Assembly (NCBI GenBank): GCA_020201235.1
Contig: JAIVHD010000246.1
Coordinates: 1 to 12,578, forward strand
DNA from: Lysobacteraceae bacterium
GTDB lineage: Bacteria; Pseudomonadota; Gammaproteobacteria; Xanthomonadales; Wenzhouxiangellaceae
Length of the DNA: 12,578 nt
Reading direction: 5' to 3'
This document shows positions 6,029 through 11,885 of the stretch, one piece after another (position 1 is the stretch's first letter; the number at the start of each line of letters is the position of its first letter). The position numbers and the translations under genes are program-made. The notes under the pieces are model-generated. The model was not told the DNA's origin and made no database searches. It saw nothing but the letters and a program-made list of their open reading frames with translations.

Positions 6029-7800
6029 TCCAGGCGCGCCTGGTGGATGCTGAAATCGACCGCGTGATCCTGGCCGCCGGCGAATATGCCGATGGCGCGC
6101 AGCCGCTTTGGATCCAGCCCGCCAACGGAATCCAGCTCGATGGTCACCACGCGGCCGGCCTTGATTGGCACCTGCGCTGGCCGCGCGGACTGGCTTTCGC
6201 CGCTGAAGAACATCACGCTATAGTCGACGTCGTCGCCCTGGACTTCGACCTGCAAGCGCCGGTAATTGGCGTGATCAACCGGCTGCATCGGTGTTGCGCT
6301 TGCAAACCACATGGCACCAGCGTACGGGAACATGTAGCCGTCCGCCACTCGCCCCGTCACCTGCGCAAGACCGGTCGTCTCCCAGGCAAGCACGGCGCTG
6401 GATTGGCCGCCCATGTAGTCGTCGGCGGCCGCCATCCAGCGATCCGGCGCGGCCAGAAGATCGATCGGGCCCTCGACCTGCGTGCTTGCCGGCTCCGCGA
6501 CGTCGGCGGCAGGCCGTGCCGTGGCCACCGGCTGGCCGTTCTTCCACACCGCCTCGATTCGTGCCGTCGCTTCGATGTCGCTGGCCGGGTTGCCGTTGAC
6601 GATCACCAGATCGGCGCGGCAGCCCGGTTTGAGGCAGCCACGCCGGTCCAGGCCGAACGCTTGCGCGGGTCGTGAAGTCGCCGCACGCAACGCATCGATT
6701 GGCGTCAGCCCAGCCTCGACCAGCAATCGCAGCGCGTGGTGCATGGATGCACCGTAGGTGGTGCCGGGGTTGGGCGCGTCGCTGCCGGCCAGAATCGGCA
6801 CACCGGCGCGCTGCAAGGCTTCGATATTGTGTAGCAGCGTGGCCCAGCCATCGGAGTCCGCGTTGGCACCGGGGAAGCGTGCTTTGAGATTGTGGCGCTG
6901 TGCTTCACTCAGGCGCGCGCCGAGCACCGGATGATCCAGCAACCATTCGGTATCGTCGTGGCCCCAGGCTGCGGCCAGCACCGGCGTGGTCGGTACGACA
7001 AAGATGTCGGCCTCCCGAGCCGTGGTGATGAATGCCTCATCGACACGCTGATCGCCGAACAGGTGCACCAGTCCGTCAACACCGGCCTCGATCGCTGCAA
7101 TCGCGTCAGCATAGGTCGACACATGCGCCACCGCCATGAGTCCGGCGGCATGCGCAGCCTCGGCCAGGGCCGCGACCGTAGCCGCATCAAGTCTGGGCAA
7201 CTCGCGCTCGCCCCAGCCAGGTTCAATCACGATCTTGATCCAGTCCGAGCCCTCGGCCTTGCGCGCCGCCACCCAAGCGGCCGCCTGCTCCGGCCCGCTC
7301 AAGGTCGGCACCTCGATGCCGTACTGGGTGCCGTGGCCGCCCGGTGCGGTAGCCAGAAACCCGGCCGAGTACAGGTCGGCCTGGTCGGTGGGCGCCAGCA
7401 ACTCGCGTTCGGCGTGGGTCCGCTCGAAGTCCAGCGGCGGCCGGAACATGTCGAGCATGGTGGTCACGCCGAAGCGCAGCGCATCGGCCCGAGCCGTCCC
7501 GAAACTGTGCACGTGCGCGTCGATCAGCCCGGGCAGGATGGTCTTGCCGGAGACGTCGACCGCCTCGGCGCCATCATCAACGACAAGATTTCGACCCAGC
7601 GCCTCGACCTGGCCTTCGGCAATTACCAGCGTTGCATCGTCGATGAATGTTTCACCGTCGAAAACGCGCGCCCCGGTGATAAAAATCCGCTCGACTGTTG
7701 GCGCTGAATCCGGCGCGTCCCGGGCCGGTTCGGGCAACAACAGCAGCACGCCGGCCAATCCGGCGATAAGCAAAATCAGGATCCATGTGAAATTTTTCAT
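6025..7800 (-). CDS. Exported or membrane-anchored amidohydrolase with C-terminal CIA30-like domain
   Basis: 591 residues. An N-terminal hydrophobic helix (about 5-22) after MKNF acts as a signal anchor or signal peptide, so the enzyme should work outside the cytoplasm. The metal-dependent amidohydrolase fold covers about 36-430: DAHVH with H96 and H98, K189 in DWIKIVIE (possible bridging lysine), H226 (VAHVS), H246 (LVHLF) and D341 (LAGSDAPNPG). This is the imidazolonepropionase/prolidase-like branch; the substrate is not predictable. Residues about 445-591 form an added beta-rich domain resembling CIA30/galactose-binding-like folds (DYMGGQSSAVL, FPYAGAMWFA, RRLQVEVQGDDVDYSVMFF, IGIFAGG). 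GGAG at 7806-7809 is the ribosome site. ATGA overlaps on both sides tie it to the XRE gene and the kinase gene. Confidence 0.92.
   Translation of the reverse strand: MKNFTWILILLIAGLAGVLLLLPEPARDAPDSAPTVERIFITGARVFDGETFIDDATLVIAEGQVEALGRNLVVDDGAEAVDVSGKTILPGLIDAHVHSFGTARADALRFGVTTMLDMFRPPLDFERTHAERELLAPTDQADLYSAGFLATAPGGHGTQYGIEVPTLSGPEQAAAWVAARKAEGSDWIKIVIEPGWGERELPRLDAATVAALAEAAHAAGLMAVAHVSTYADAIAAIEAGVDGLVHLFGDQRVDEAFITTAREADIFVVPTTPVLAAAWGHDDTEWLLDHPVLGARLSEAQRHNLKARFPGANADSDGWATLLHNIEALQRAGVPILAGSDAPNPGTTYGASMHHALRLLVEAGLTPIDALRAATSRPAQAFGLDRRGCLKPGCRADLVIVNGNPASDIEATARIEAVWKNGQPVATARPAADVAEPASTQVEGPIDLLAAPDRWMAAADDYMGGQSSAVLAWETTGLAQVTGRVADGYMFPYAGAMWFASATPMQPVDHANYRRLQVEVQGDDVDYSVMFFSGESQSARPAQVPIKAGRVVTIELDSVGGLDPKRLRAIGIFAGGQDHAVDFSIHQARLE
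6030..6043. repeat. 14-bp perfect palindrome at the amidohydrolase/kinase junction
   Basis: CCAGGCGCGCCTGG is self-complementary. It lies in the last codons of the amidohydrolase gene, 2 bp before the kinase ATG at 6028. In mRNA it could fold over the kinase initiation region. It may also be chance in GC-rich codons (Gln-Ala-Arg-Leu). Confidence 0.4.
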
Positions 7801-8279
7801 GTTTGCTCCGTGTAGCGGCGAGGGTCCGCCTGGCGTGATCGTTGTTCACCGGTGGCCGCGAGGCTGCGGCGCTGCCGCTCCAACAACCAGCCTAAAACAG
7901 CCGAGACCGCTCCGACCAGCAGCCCGATTACGCCCAGCGACATTCCAGCTGTTGCCGCCGATGTGCCGCCATTGGCGAAATCCAGACCCACGCCGGCCAC
8001 CGCGCCGACCGCGCCCAGCGCTACTCCGGCCGTGCCGAAACGATGACCGCGTTCGATGCTGCGCAATAGCCGGGCCTGCTCCAGTGAGGTGTCTTCGAGC
8101 GCATCAGCGTCGATTTCGAACACCGAGGCCAGCGCCATGGCGGTTTCCATCGAAGCCACCCCGCCACGCTCCAGGCGCTGAATCGTGCGTGCGCTCAGCC
8201 CGGCCGCCTCGGCCAGGCTCTCCTGCGACATGCCGTGACGGTTGCGCAGATCCCGAACCAGATCGCTGTCGATTTTCAT
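7797..8279 (-). CDS. XRE-family regulator with two C-terminal membrane helices
   Basis: 160 residues from ATG 8279. AGGA at 8289-8292, 9 nt upstream, supports this start over the longer open frame that runs in from 8891. Residues 5-60 are a Cro/C1-type helix-turn-helix (LRNRHGMSQESLAEAAGLSA, then RTIQRLERG). A short linker (EQARLLRSIERGHR) leads to two glycine/alanine-rich membrane helices, about 81-101 and 111-133, and a basic cytoplasmic tail. It is therefore a membrane-tethered DNA-binding protein, whose signal is presumably read in the membrane. Its stop overlaps the amidohydrolase start (ATGA). A 104-bp gap separates it from the permease stop, so a secondary promoter there is possible. 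Its targets are unknown; self-regulation of this operon is a reasonable guess. Confidence 0.9.
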   Translation of the reverse strand: MKIDSDLVRDLRNRHGMSQESLAEAAGLSARTIQRLERGGVASMETAMALASVFEIDADALEDTSLEQARLLRSIERGHRFGTAGVALGAVGAVAGVGLDFANGGTSAATAGMSLGVIGLLVGAVSAVLGWLLERQRRSLAATGEQRSRQADPRRYTEQT

Positions 8280-8383
8280 CTTCGCTGTTCCTGTTGCCTG
8301 AAAGTTGTCGTCTATTGTGGTGCGGGCCAGAGCGAACCGCCACGACACGGCCCCGACAGCGCCGCGACACGAGCCCGCAGGAA

Positions 8384-8891
8384 TCATGCGCGAACCCCAT
8401 CCAGCCGGCGCCAGCCAATCGCGGTCAGCACTCCGAACAGCACGCTGTAGCCGAGCAGTGCGGCGACCGAAACCATGACATCGGCCGGTTTGACGGCGGC
8501 GACGTGCAGCGCAAGCTCGGCCAGATGATACGGCGGCAGCCAGGGTGCGAAGGCTTGCAGCCAGGCGGGAAACTGGGTGACCGGCTCCCACAGTCCGGAC
8601 AGAAATACCATGGGCAGGAATACGATATTGATCACTCAGCCAGCCCTGAGCGCGCTCGGTGGCGATGCCGACGCCAAACGAGAACAATGCCGCGCCAACC
8701 ACACCGAAGGTCGCAAAGGTGCACAGCAGCCAGGCGGCCTGCCCGGGCACCATCACCAGGCCAAAAAACGCGTAGAACATCACCGGAAACAGCAGCGTCG
8801 GCAACGTGTAGGCCGGTTCGCGCACCAGGTTCAGACACTGGGCGCGGATCAGTTGCAGCCACGCGCCGGGCTGGATGGCTTCGATATTCAT
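8384..8891 (-). pseudogene. ABC-2 type transporter permease, internally deleted and frameshifted
   Basis: The ATG at 8891 has AGGAGG (8896-8901) 4 nt upstream and overlaps the ATPase stop (ATGA). The first 83 or so residues are a normal ABC-2 permease start: amphipathic IRAQCLNLVREPAYTL, two membrane helices, then GVGIATERAQGWL. At about 8636-8639 the frame is lost. The matching C-terminal half (INIVFLPMVFLSGLWEPV, WLQAFAPWLPPYHLAEL, two more helices, end at 8384) continues in another frame directly after the break. About 80 residues expected between them (the LKRASP...PFCALGLALG part of the family) are absent, so this is a deletion of roughly 240 bp plus a frame change. The unshifted frame has no stop and reads on into the XRE gene. 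As written, no functional permease can be made. The natural substrate is unknown. Confidence 0.85.
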
Positions 8892-9793
8892 GCTGCCTCC
8901 TGTGTGGTGTTGTCGGTCAGTGCCAGAAACGCCGTTTCGAGATCGGCGGCCCGCACCTCCAGGTCGGCGACCTCCGGGTCGGCATCGAGCAGCGCGCGCA
9001 GCGTCTGTGTGCCGCCGGTCGAAAGAATCTCGACGCCGGTCTCGGTGCGCTGCACATGCTGGACTTGCGGCAACGCGCCAAGCTGCTCGATGCCGAGCCT
9101 GGTGCGCGCCCGGATGGTGTCGCGCGGCACTTGGCGGCGGATCTCGTCGGGCGTGCCGGTCGCGCGCACACGCCCCTGATCAAGCACGCAGATGCGGTCG
9201 GCCAGGCGCTCGGCTTCTTCCATGAAGTGGGTTGAAAGCAGGATCGCGGTGCCGGCCGCGCGGCGGGCCTCGATCGCGGTCCACATTCGCCGGCGTGCGG
9301 CCGGGTCCAGGCCGGTGGTCGGTTCGTCGAGCACCAGCAGCTCGGGCCGCCCGACCACGCCCAGCGCATATAGCACCCGCTGGCGCTGGCCGCCGGACAG
9401 GCGGTCAAAGCGGCGCGCATCCAGTCCCGCCAGCCCGCACTCGTGCAGCAATTCCTCAACGGTCGCCGGCACCGGGTAGAAGCTGGCGAACATCTCGATC
9501 AGTTCACGTACAGTCAGGTTGTGCTGCACACCGGATTGCTGCAGCATCACGCCGATGCGGGCCCGGGCCTGGCGGTGGCCCGGCGGCAGATCGCCGAACA
9601 GCCGAATTGAACCCGCGCGACAGGGTAGAAGCCCCAGCAGCAAATGAATCAGCGTGGTCTTGCCGGCGCCGTTGGGCCCGAGTAGCGCGGTGACCTGACC
9701 GGCAGCAAGTTCCAGATCGACTCCGGCCAGCGCCTGCTCGGCACCGTAGGCGTAGTGCAGGTTTTTCAGTTGTGCGATTGCGGGTGATTTCAT
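8888..9793 (-). CDS. ABC transporter ATP-binding protein (ABC-2/DrrA-like)
   Basis: 301 residues from ATG 9793. An upstream GTG at 9850 would add 19 residues that do not resemble the family, so the shorter form is preferred, although neither start has a strong ribosome site. Walker A GPNGAGKTT (39-47), Q-loop MLQQSG (83-88), signature LSGGQRQRV (132-140), Walker B LLVLDEP (152-158) and H-loop H189 are all intact. A C-terminal extension of about 85 residues is typical of DrrA/NatA-like ATPases that pair with ABC-2 permeases for export. Its partner is the adjacent, broken permease, with a 4-bp overlap. It is the first gene of the operon that ends with the DesK/DesR-like pair, as in Bacillus yvfRSTU-type clusters (established for that organism, inferred here). 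Confidence 0.95.
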   Translation of the reverse strand: MKSPAIAQLKNLHYAYGAEQALAGVDLELAAGQVTALLGPNGAGKTTLIHLLLGLLPCRAGSIRLFGDLPPGHRQARARIGVMLQQSGVQHNLTVRELIEMFASFYPVPATVEELLHECGLAGLDARRFDRLSGGQRQRVLYALGVVGRPELLVLDEPTTGLDPAARRRMWTAIEARRAAGTAILLSTHFMEEAERLADRICVLDQGRVRATGTPDEIRRQVPRDTIRARTRLGIEQLGALPQVQHVQRTETGVEILSTGGTQTLRALLDADPEVADLEVRAADLETAFLALTDNTTQEAA

Positions 9794-9876
9794 GGTGAGC
9801 CGAATGGCTGAGAATGTGCACACAGTTTGTTCGCGGGAAGGCATTTCCACCAGTGGACAATATCAGCCATTCAGCG

Positions 9877-9907
9877 TGACAATTGTCATGCGCCAATGCT
9901 TGCATTG
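9877..9907. promoter_or_regulatory. Candidate operator: perfect 12-bp palindrome plus adjacent 14-bp inverted repeat
   Basis: TGACAATTGTCA (9877-9888) is fully self-complementary. CAATGC-TT-GCATTG (9894-9907) follows 5 bp away. ATTGTCAT occurs in both elements at a 22-bp interval (9882-9889 and 9904-9911), two helical turns apart. They lie about 85 bp upstream of the ABC ATPase start, between that operon and the plus-strand genes from 10035. Likely binders are the operon's own response regulator or XRE protein; which one is unknown. I could not resolve a convincing -35/-10 pair for the operon here. Confidence 0.5.
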
Positions 9908-9952
9908 TCATCCTGGATTTTTAGCGAACAGGCCTTTTCAAATGAAATCAAT

Positions 9953-9977
9953 AATCTGAGAAAATCTGTGTAATCTG
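9953..9977 (+). repeat. Three AATCTG direct repeats
   Basis: AATCTG occurs at 9953, 9963 and 9972, close to one helical turn apart. A weak stem (CCAAG 9982-9986 with CTTGG 9996-10000) follows, in the leader of the small membrane protein gene. Similar AT-rich 'atctgtgtaatctgtgg' strings occur in many environmental genomes, so this may be an intergenic relic rather than an operator. Confidence 0.25.
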
Positions 9978-10034
9978 TGGACCAAGGGGTTTTGTCTTGG
10001 CGCGGCTGAGTCATTTACCTAATCGGATCAAGAC

Positions 10035-10214
10035 ATGAACGCTCGAATCGCCGCAGTGCTGATTCTGGTCCTGACCGCGTGGCTGGCGGTAGCGGCGTGG
10101 TCACATGTGACGCCGGCTTACAACGAAGGCTGGCTTGGCGTTGGAATGGCCGGCCAGATATTCCTGCTGCTGATCATCCCCTTGGCACTCGCCATCTGGC
10201 TGTGGCGGCGGTAG
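10035..10214 (+). CDS. Small two-helix membrane protein, hypothetical
   Basis: 59 residues, ATG at 10035 and TAG at 10212-10214. There are two hydrophobic segments: residues about 4-22 (IAAVLILVLTAWLAVAAW) and about 37-56 (GMAGQIFLLLIIPLALAIW). A short polar loop (SHVTPAYNEGW) joins them, and the protein ends with the basic anchor RR. The codon pattern is GC3-rich, like its neighbours. The upstream GGATCA is only a weak ribosome site. The layout resembles many unnamed DUF-type small inner-membrane proteins. No function can be assigned. It precedes the Uma2 gene on the same strand by 33 bp. Confidence 0.6.
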   Translation: MNARIAAVLILVLTAWLAVAAWSHVTPAYNEGWLGVGMAGQIFLLLIIPLALAIWLWRR

Positions 10215-10247
10215 GATGGAGGCGAGATTGATCGGAACATTTACGCA

Positions 10248-10847
10248 ATGACCAACACGGCAAAACGCCAGGCCTGTTATGACGATCTCCGCGCGCTGCC
10301 GGATAACATGGTTGGCGAAATTCTCGGAGGCGAACTGCATGCAACGCCGCGCCCGGCGCCGCGGCATGCGCGGGCGTATTCGGCGCTCGGGTTTTCGTTG
10401 GGCGGCCCTTTCGACAGGGGTCGCGGCGGCCCCGGCGGCTGGTGGATCATCGACGAACCCGAACTGCACCTGGGCGGCGACGTAATCGTACCCGATATTG
10501 CCGGCTGGCGCCGATCACGCATGCCGACCCTGCCCGAGACCGCGTGGTTCGAGCTGGCGCCGGACTGGGTCTGCGAAATCCTGTCGCCTTCGACCGCCAA
10601 CACCGATCGCGCCGTCAAGATGCCGATTTACGCGCGCGAAAGCGTCGAACATTTATGGCTGGTCGATCCCGATGCCCGCACTCTGGAGGTTTATCACCAG
10701 CAGGCCGACGGTCACTGGCTGTTGCTGGCAACATTGAAGGACGACGACGGCGTGCGCCAGCCACCGTTCGACGCGATCGAATTTCCACTGTCCGACCTGT
10801 GGGCCGACCCGCCAACCGAATCAAAACCCGAATCGGAGGACTCCTGA
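10248..10847 (+). CDS. Uma2-family (DUF820) putative restriction endonuclease
   Basis: 199 residues, the usual length for the family. The PD-(D/E)xK-like core is visible: VPDIAGW with D83, then WVCEILSPST with E110, then RAVKMPIYA with K124, followed by the characteristic VEHLWLVDPDARTLEVY. The N-terminal part has the family pattern of a short helical head and an E-x-G-GEL strand. Members are abundant in cyanobacteria and many proteobacteria, usually as solitary genes; the biological role is unsettled. The start has no strong ribosome site, and the purine-rich GGAGGCGAG lies too far upstream. The C-terminal tail is acidic (ESKPESEDS). The glyoxalase gene follows after only 3 bp, suggesting co-transcription. 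Confidence 0.9.
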   Translation: MTNTAKRQACYDDLRALPDNMVGEILGGELHATPRPAPRHARAYSALGFSLGGPFDRGRGGPGGWWIIDEPELHLGGDVIVPDIAGWRRSRMPTLPETAWFELAPDWVCEILSPSTANTDRAVKMPIYARESVEHLWLVDPDARTLEVYHQQADGHWLLLATLKDDDGVRQPPFDAIEFPLSDLWADPPTESKPESEDS

Positions 10848-10850
10848 ACC

Positions 10851-11291
10851 ATGCGCTATCTGCACACCATGCTCCGGATTACTAATCTGGATGACTCGCT
10901 GGACTTTTTCTGCAACAAGCTCGGGCTGGTCGAGATCAGCCGCAAGGAGTCCGAGACAGGCCGGTTCACGCTGATCTTTCTCGCCGCGCCAGACGACATC
11001 GAGCGCGCCAAGAACGAGAAATCCCCGCTGGTCGAGCTGACCTGGAACTGGGATCCGGAAGCGTTGAGCGGCGGCCGCAATTTCGGCCACCTGGCCTACC
11101 GCGTCGACAACATTTACGAGACGTGTCACACGCTGATGGACGCCGGCGTGACCATCAACCGCCCACCGCGCGATGGCCACATGGCCTTCGTTCGCTCGCC
11201 CGACGGGCACTCAATCGAGTTGCTGCAGGAAGGTGATCATCTGCCGCCCGAGGAACCCTGGGTGTCGATGGAAAATACCGGGAGCTGGTGA
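10851..11291 (+). CDS. gloA: Lactoylglutathione lyase (glyoxalase I)
   Basis: 146 residues. It converts the hemithioacetal of methylglyoxal and glutathione to S-lactoylglutathione in the cytoplasm. Both vicinal-oxygen-chelate halves are present with the four metal ligands H5 (YLHTM), E62 (VELTWNW), H80 (FGHLAY) and E123 (SIELLQ), matching H5, E56, H74 and E122 of E. coli GloA. The central loop SGGRNFGHLAYRVDNIYETC is typical of the short Ni2+-type bacterial enzymes. The ribosome site GGAGGA (10835-10840) is strong and lies within the end of the Uma2 gene, so the two are probably co-transcribed. The C-terminus (EEPWVSMENTGSW) extends slightly past the core. Confidence 0.95.
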   Translation: MRYLHTMLRITNLDDSLDFFCNKLGLVEISRKESETGRFTLIFLAAPDDIERAKNEKSPLVELTWNWDPEALSGGRNFGHLAYRVDNIYETCHTLMDAGVTINRPPRDGHMAFVRSPDGHSIELLQEGDHLPPEEPWVSMENTGSW

Positions 11292-11299
11292 CGGATCGC

Positions 11300-11474
11300 G
11301 CAAAAATAACTTCCGAATTTTCGCGGGTCCTGCAGCCAATTCCGGTTTGAGCAGTCCCGGGTCGACCGGGGCCTGGTGCGGGATCTCGCGCGCCCGGGCC
11401 AGGCTGCTCAGGGCTGTTTCAACGGCCTGGGCCAGCGGCTCGACCGCTTCCGCGCCAAAACCGCCGTCGATCAG
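11300..11474 (-). pseudogene. Possible C-terminal scrap of the SNF2 helicase gene
   Basis: On the minus strand from 11474, the frame reads LIDGGFGAEAVEPLAQAVET and then ALSSLARAREIP, a helical pattern. It begins directly after the SNF2 fragment's stop, one frame over. That layout mirrors the other deletion scars in this window, where the 3' part of the same gene follows the break. It may be the helical tail found at the end of some bacterial SNF2 proteins. The open frame runs on into gloA without a proper end, so the lower boundary is unclear. The assignment is tentative. Confidence 0.3.
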
Positions 11475-11806
11475 CGATAACCAACCGGCCGGCCGTGCTT
11501 ATCCAATGTGTAGAACTCACGGTTGAAGCGAAACAGTGGCCCGAGCAGACGCGGGTCGATGGCCTGGGCGATCGAATAGATTTCGTCGATGCGATTCTCC
11601 AGCGGCGTGCCGGTGAGCACAAACAGGCAGCGGCTGTTCAAGCGCTTGACCGCATCGGCAGTTTTGGTCTGCCAGTTCTTGATCCGCTGGGCCTCGTCCA
11701 GAATGATTACGTCCGGTGCCAGCTCGCGGTTGACCGCAACTTCATCGGTCAGCAGTTGTTCGTAGTTGCCCAGGTTGTAGAATGTGGCGGCTTTGTACTG
11801 GCGCTG
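11471..11806 (-). pseudogene. SNF2/DEAD-box helicase remnant
   Basis: 111 codons between stops at 11807-11809 and 11471-11473, with no start codon of its own. It contains an unmistakable SNF2-family core: YNLGNYEQLL, VIILDEAQRIKNWQTKTA (motif II, DEAQ), FVLTGTPLENRIDEIYSI (motif III), then FRFNREFYTLDKHGRPVGYR. Intact relatives are around 1,000 residues or more. The Walker A region is missing upstream, and the whole second RecA domain is missing after GYR, where relatives continue with NLdxLrexLaPvlLRR. It is therefore a decayed fragment truncated at both ends, in reverse orientation downstream of gloA. Such helicases often sit in chromosomal islands or beside SWIM zinc-finger genes; nothing of that survives here. 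Confidence 0.85.
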
Positions 11807-11885
11807 TCACGATTGCAACGCTGGGGTTCAATTGCCGCCAATGGCCTCGACACGCCGCATCACGGCGCGGGGGCAGCCGGCGGCT

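Noticed and set aside
6892..7707. 271-codon plus-strand open frame
   Set aside because: Antisense to the amidohydrolase catalytic core; low-complexity composition and no motif.
8384..8635. Separate 83-residue membrane protein gene starting at GTG 8635
   Set aside because: It is plainly the C-terminal half of the ABC-2 permease and has no ribosome site.
7797..8891. A single 364-residue permease-XRE fusion gene
   Set aside because: Residues between the permease break and the XRE start are Arg-rich nonsense, the real permease 3' half is in another frame, and the XRE gene has its own ribosome site. Kept as a finding, not as one gene.
7136..9235. 699-codon plus-strand open frame across the operon
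   Set aside because: It is antisense to the amidohydrolase, XRE, permease and ATPase genes, all with clear motifs. Its product is Arg/Pro/Ala/Ser-rich without any domain, as expected for a GC-rich mirror frame.
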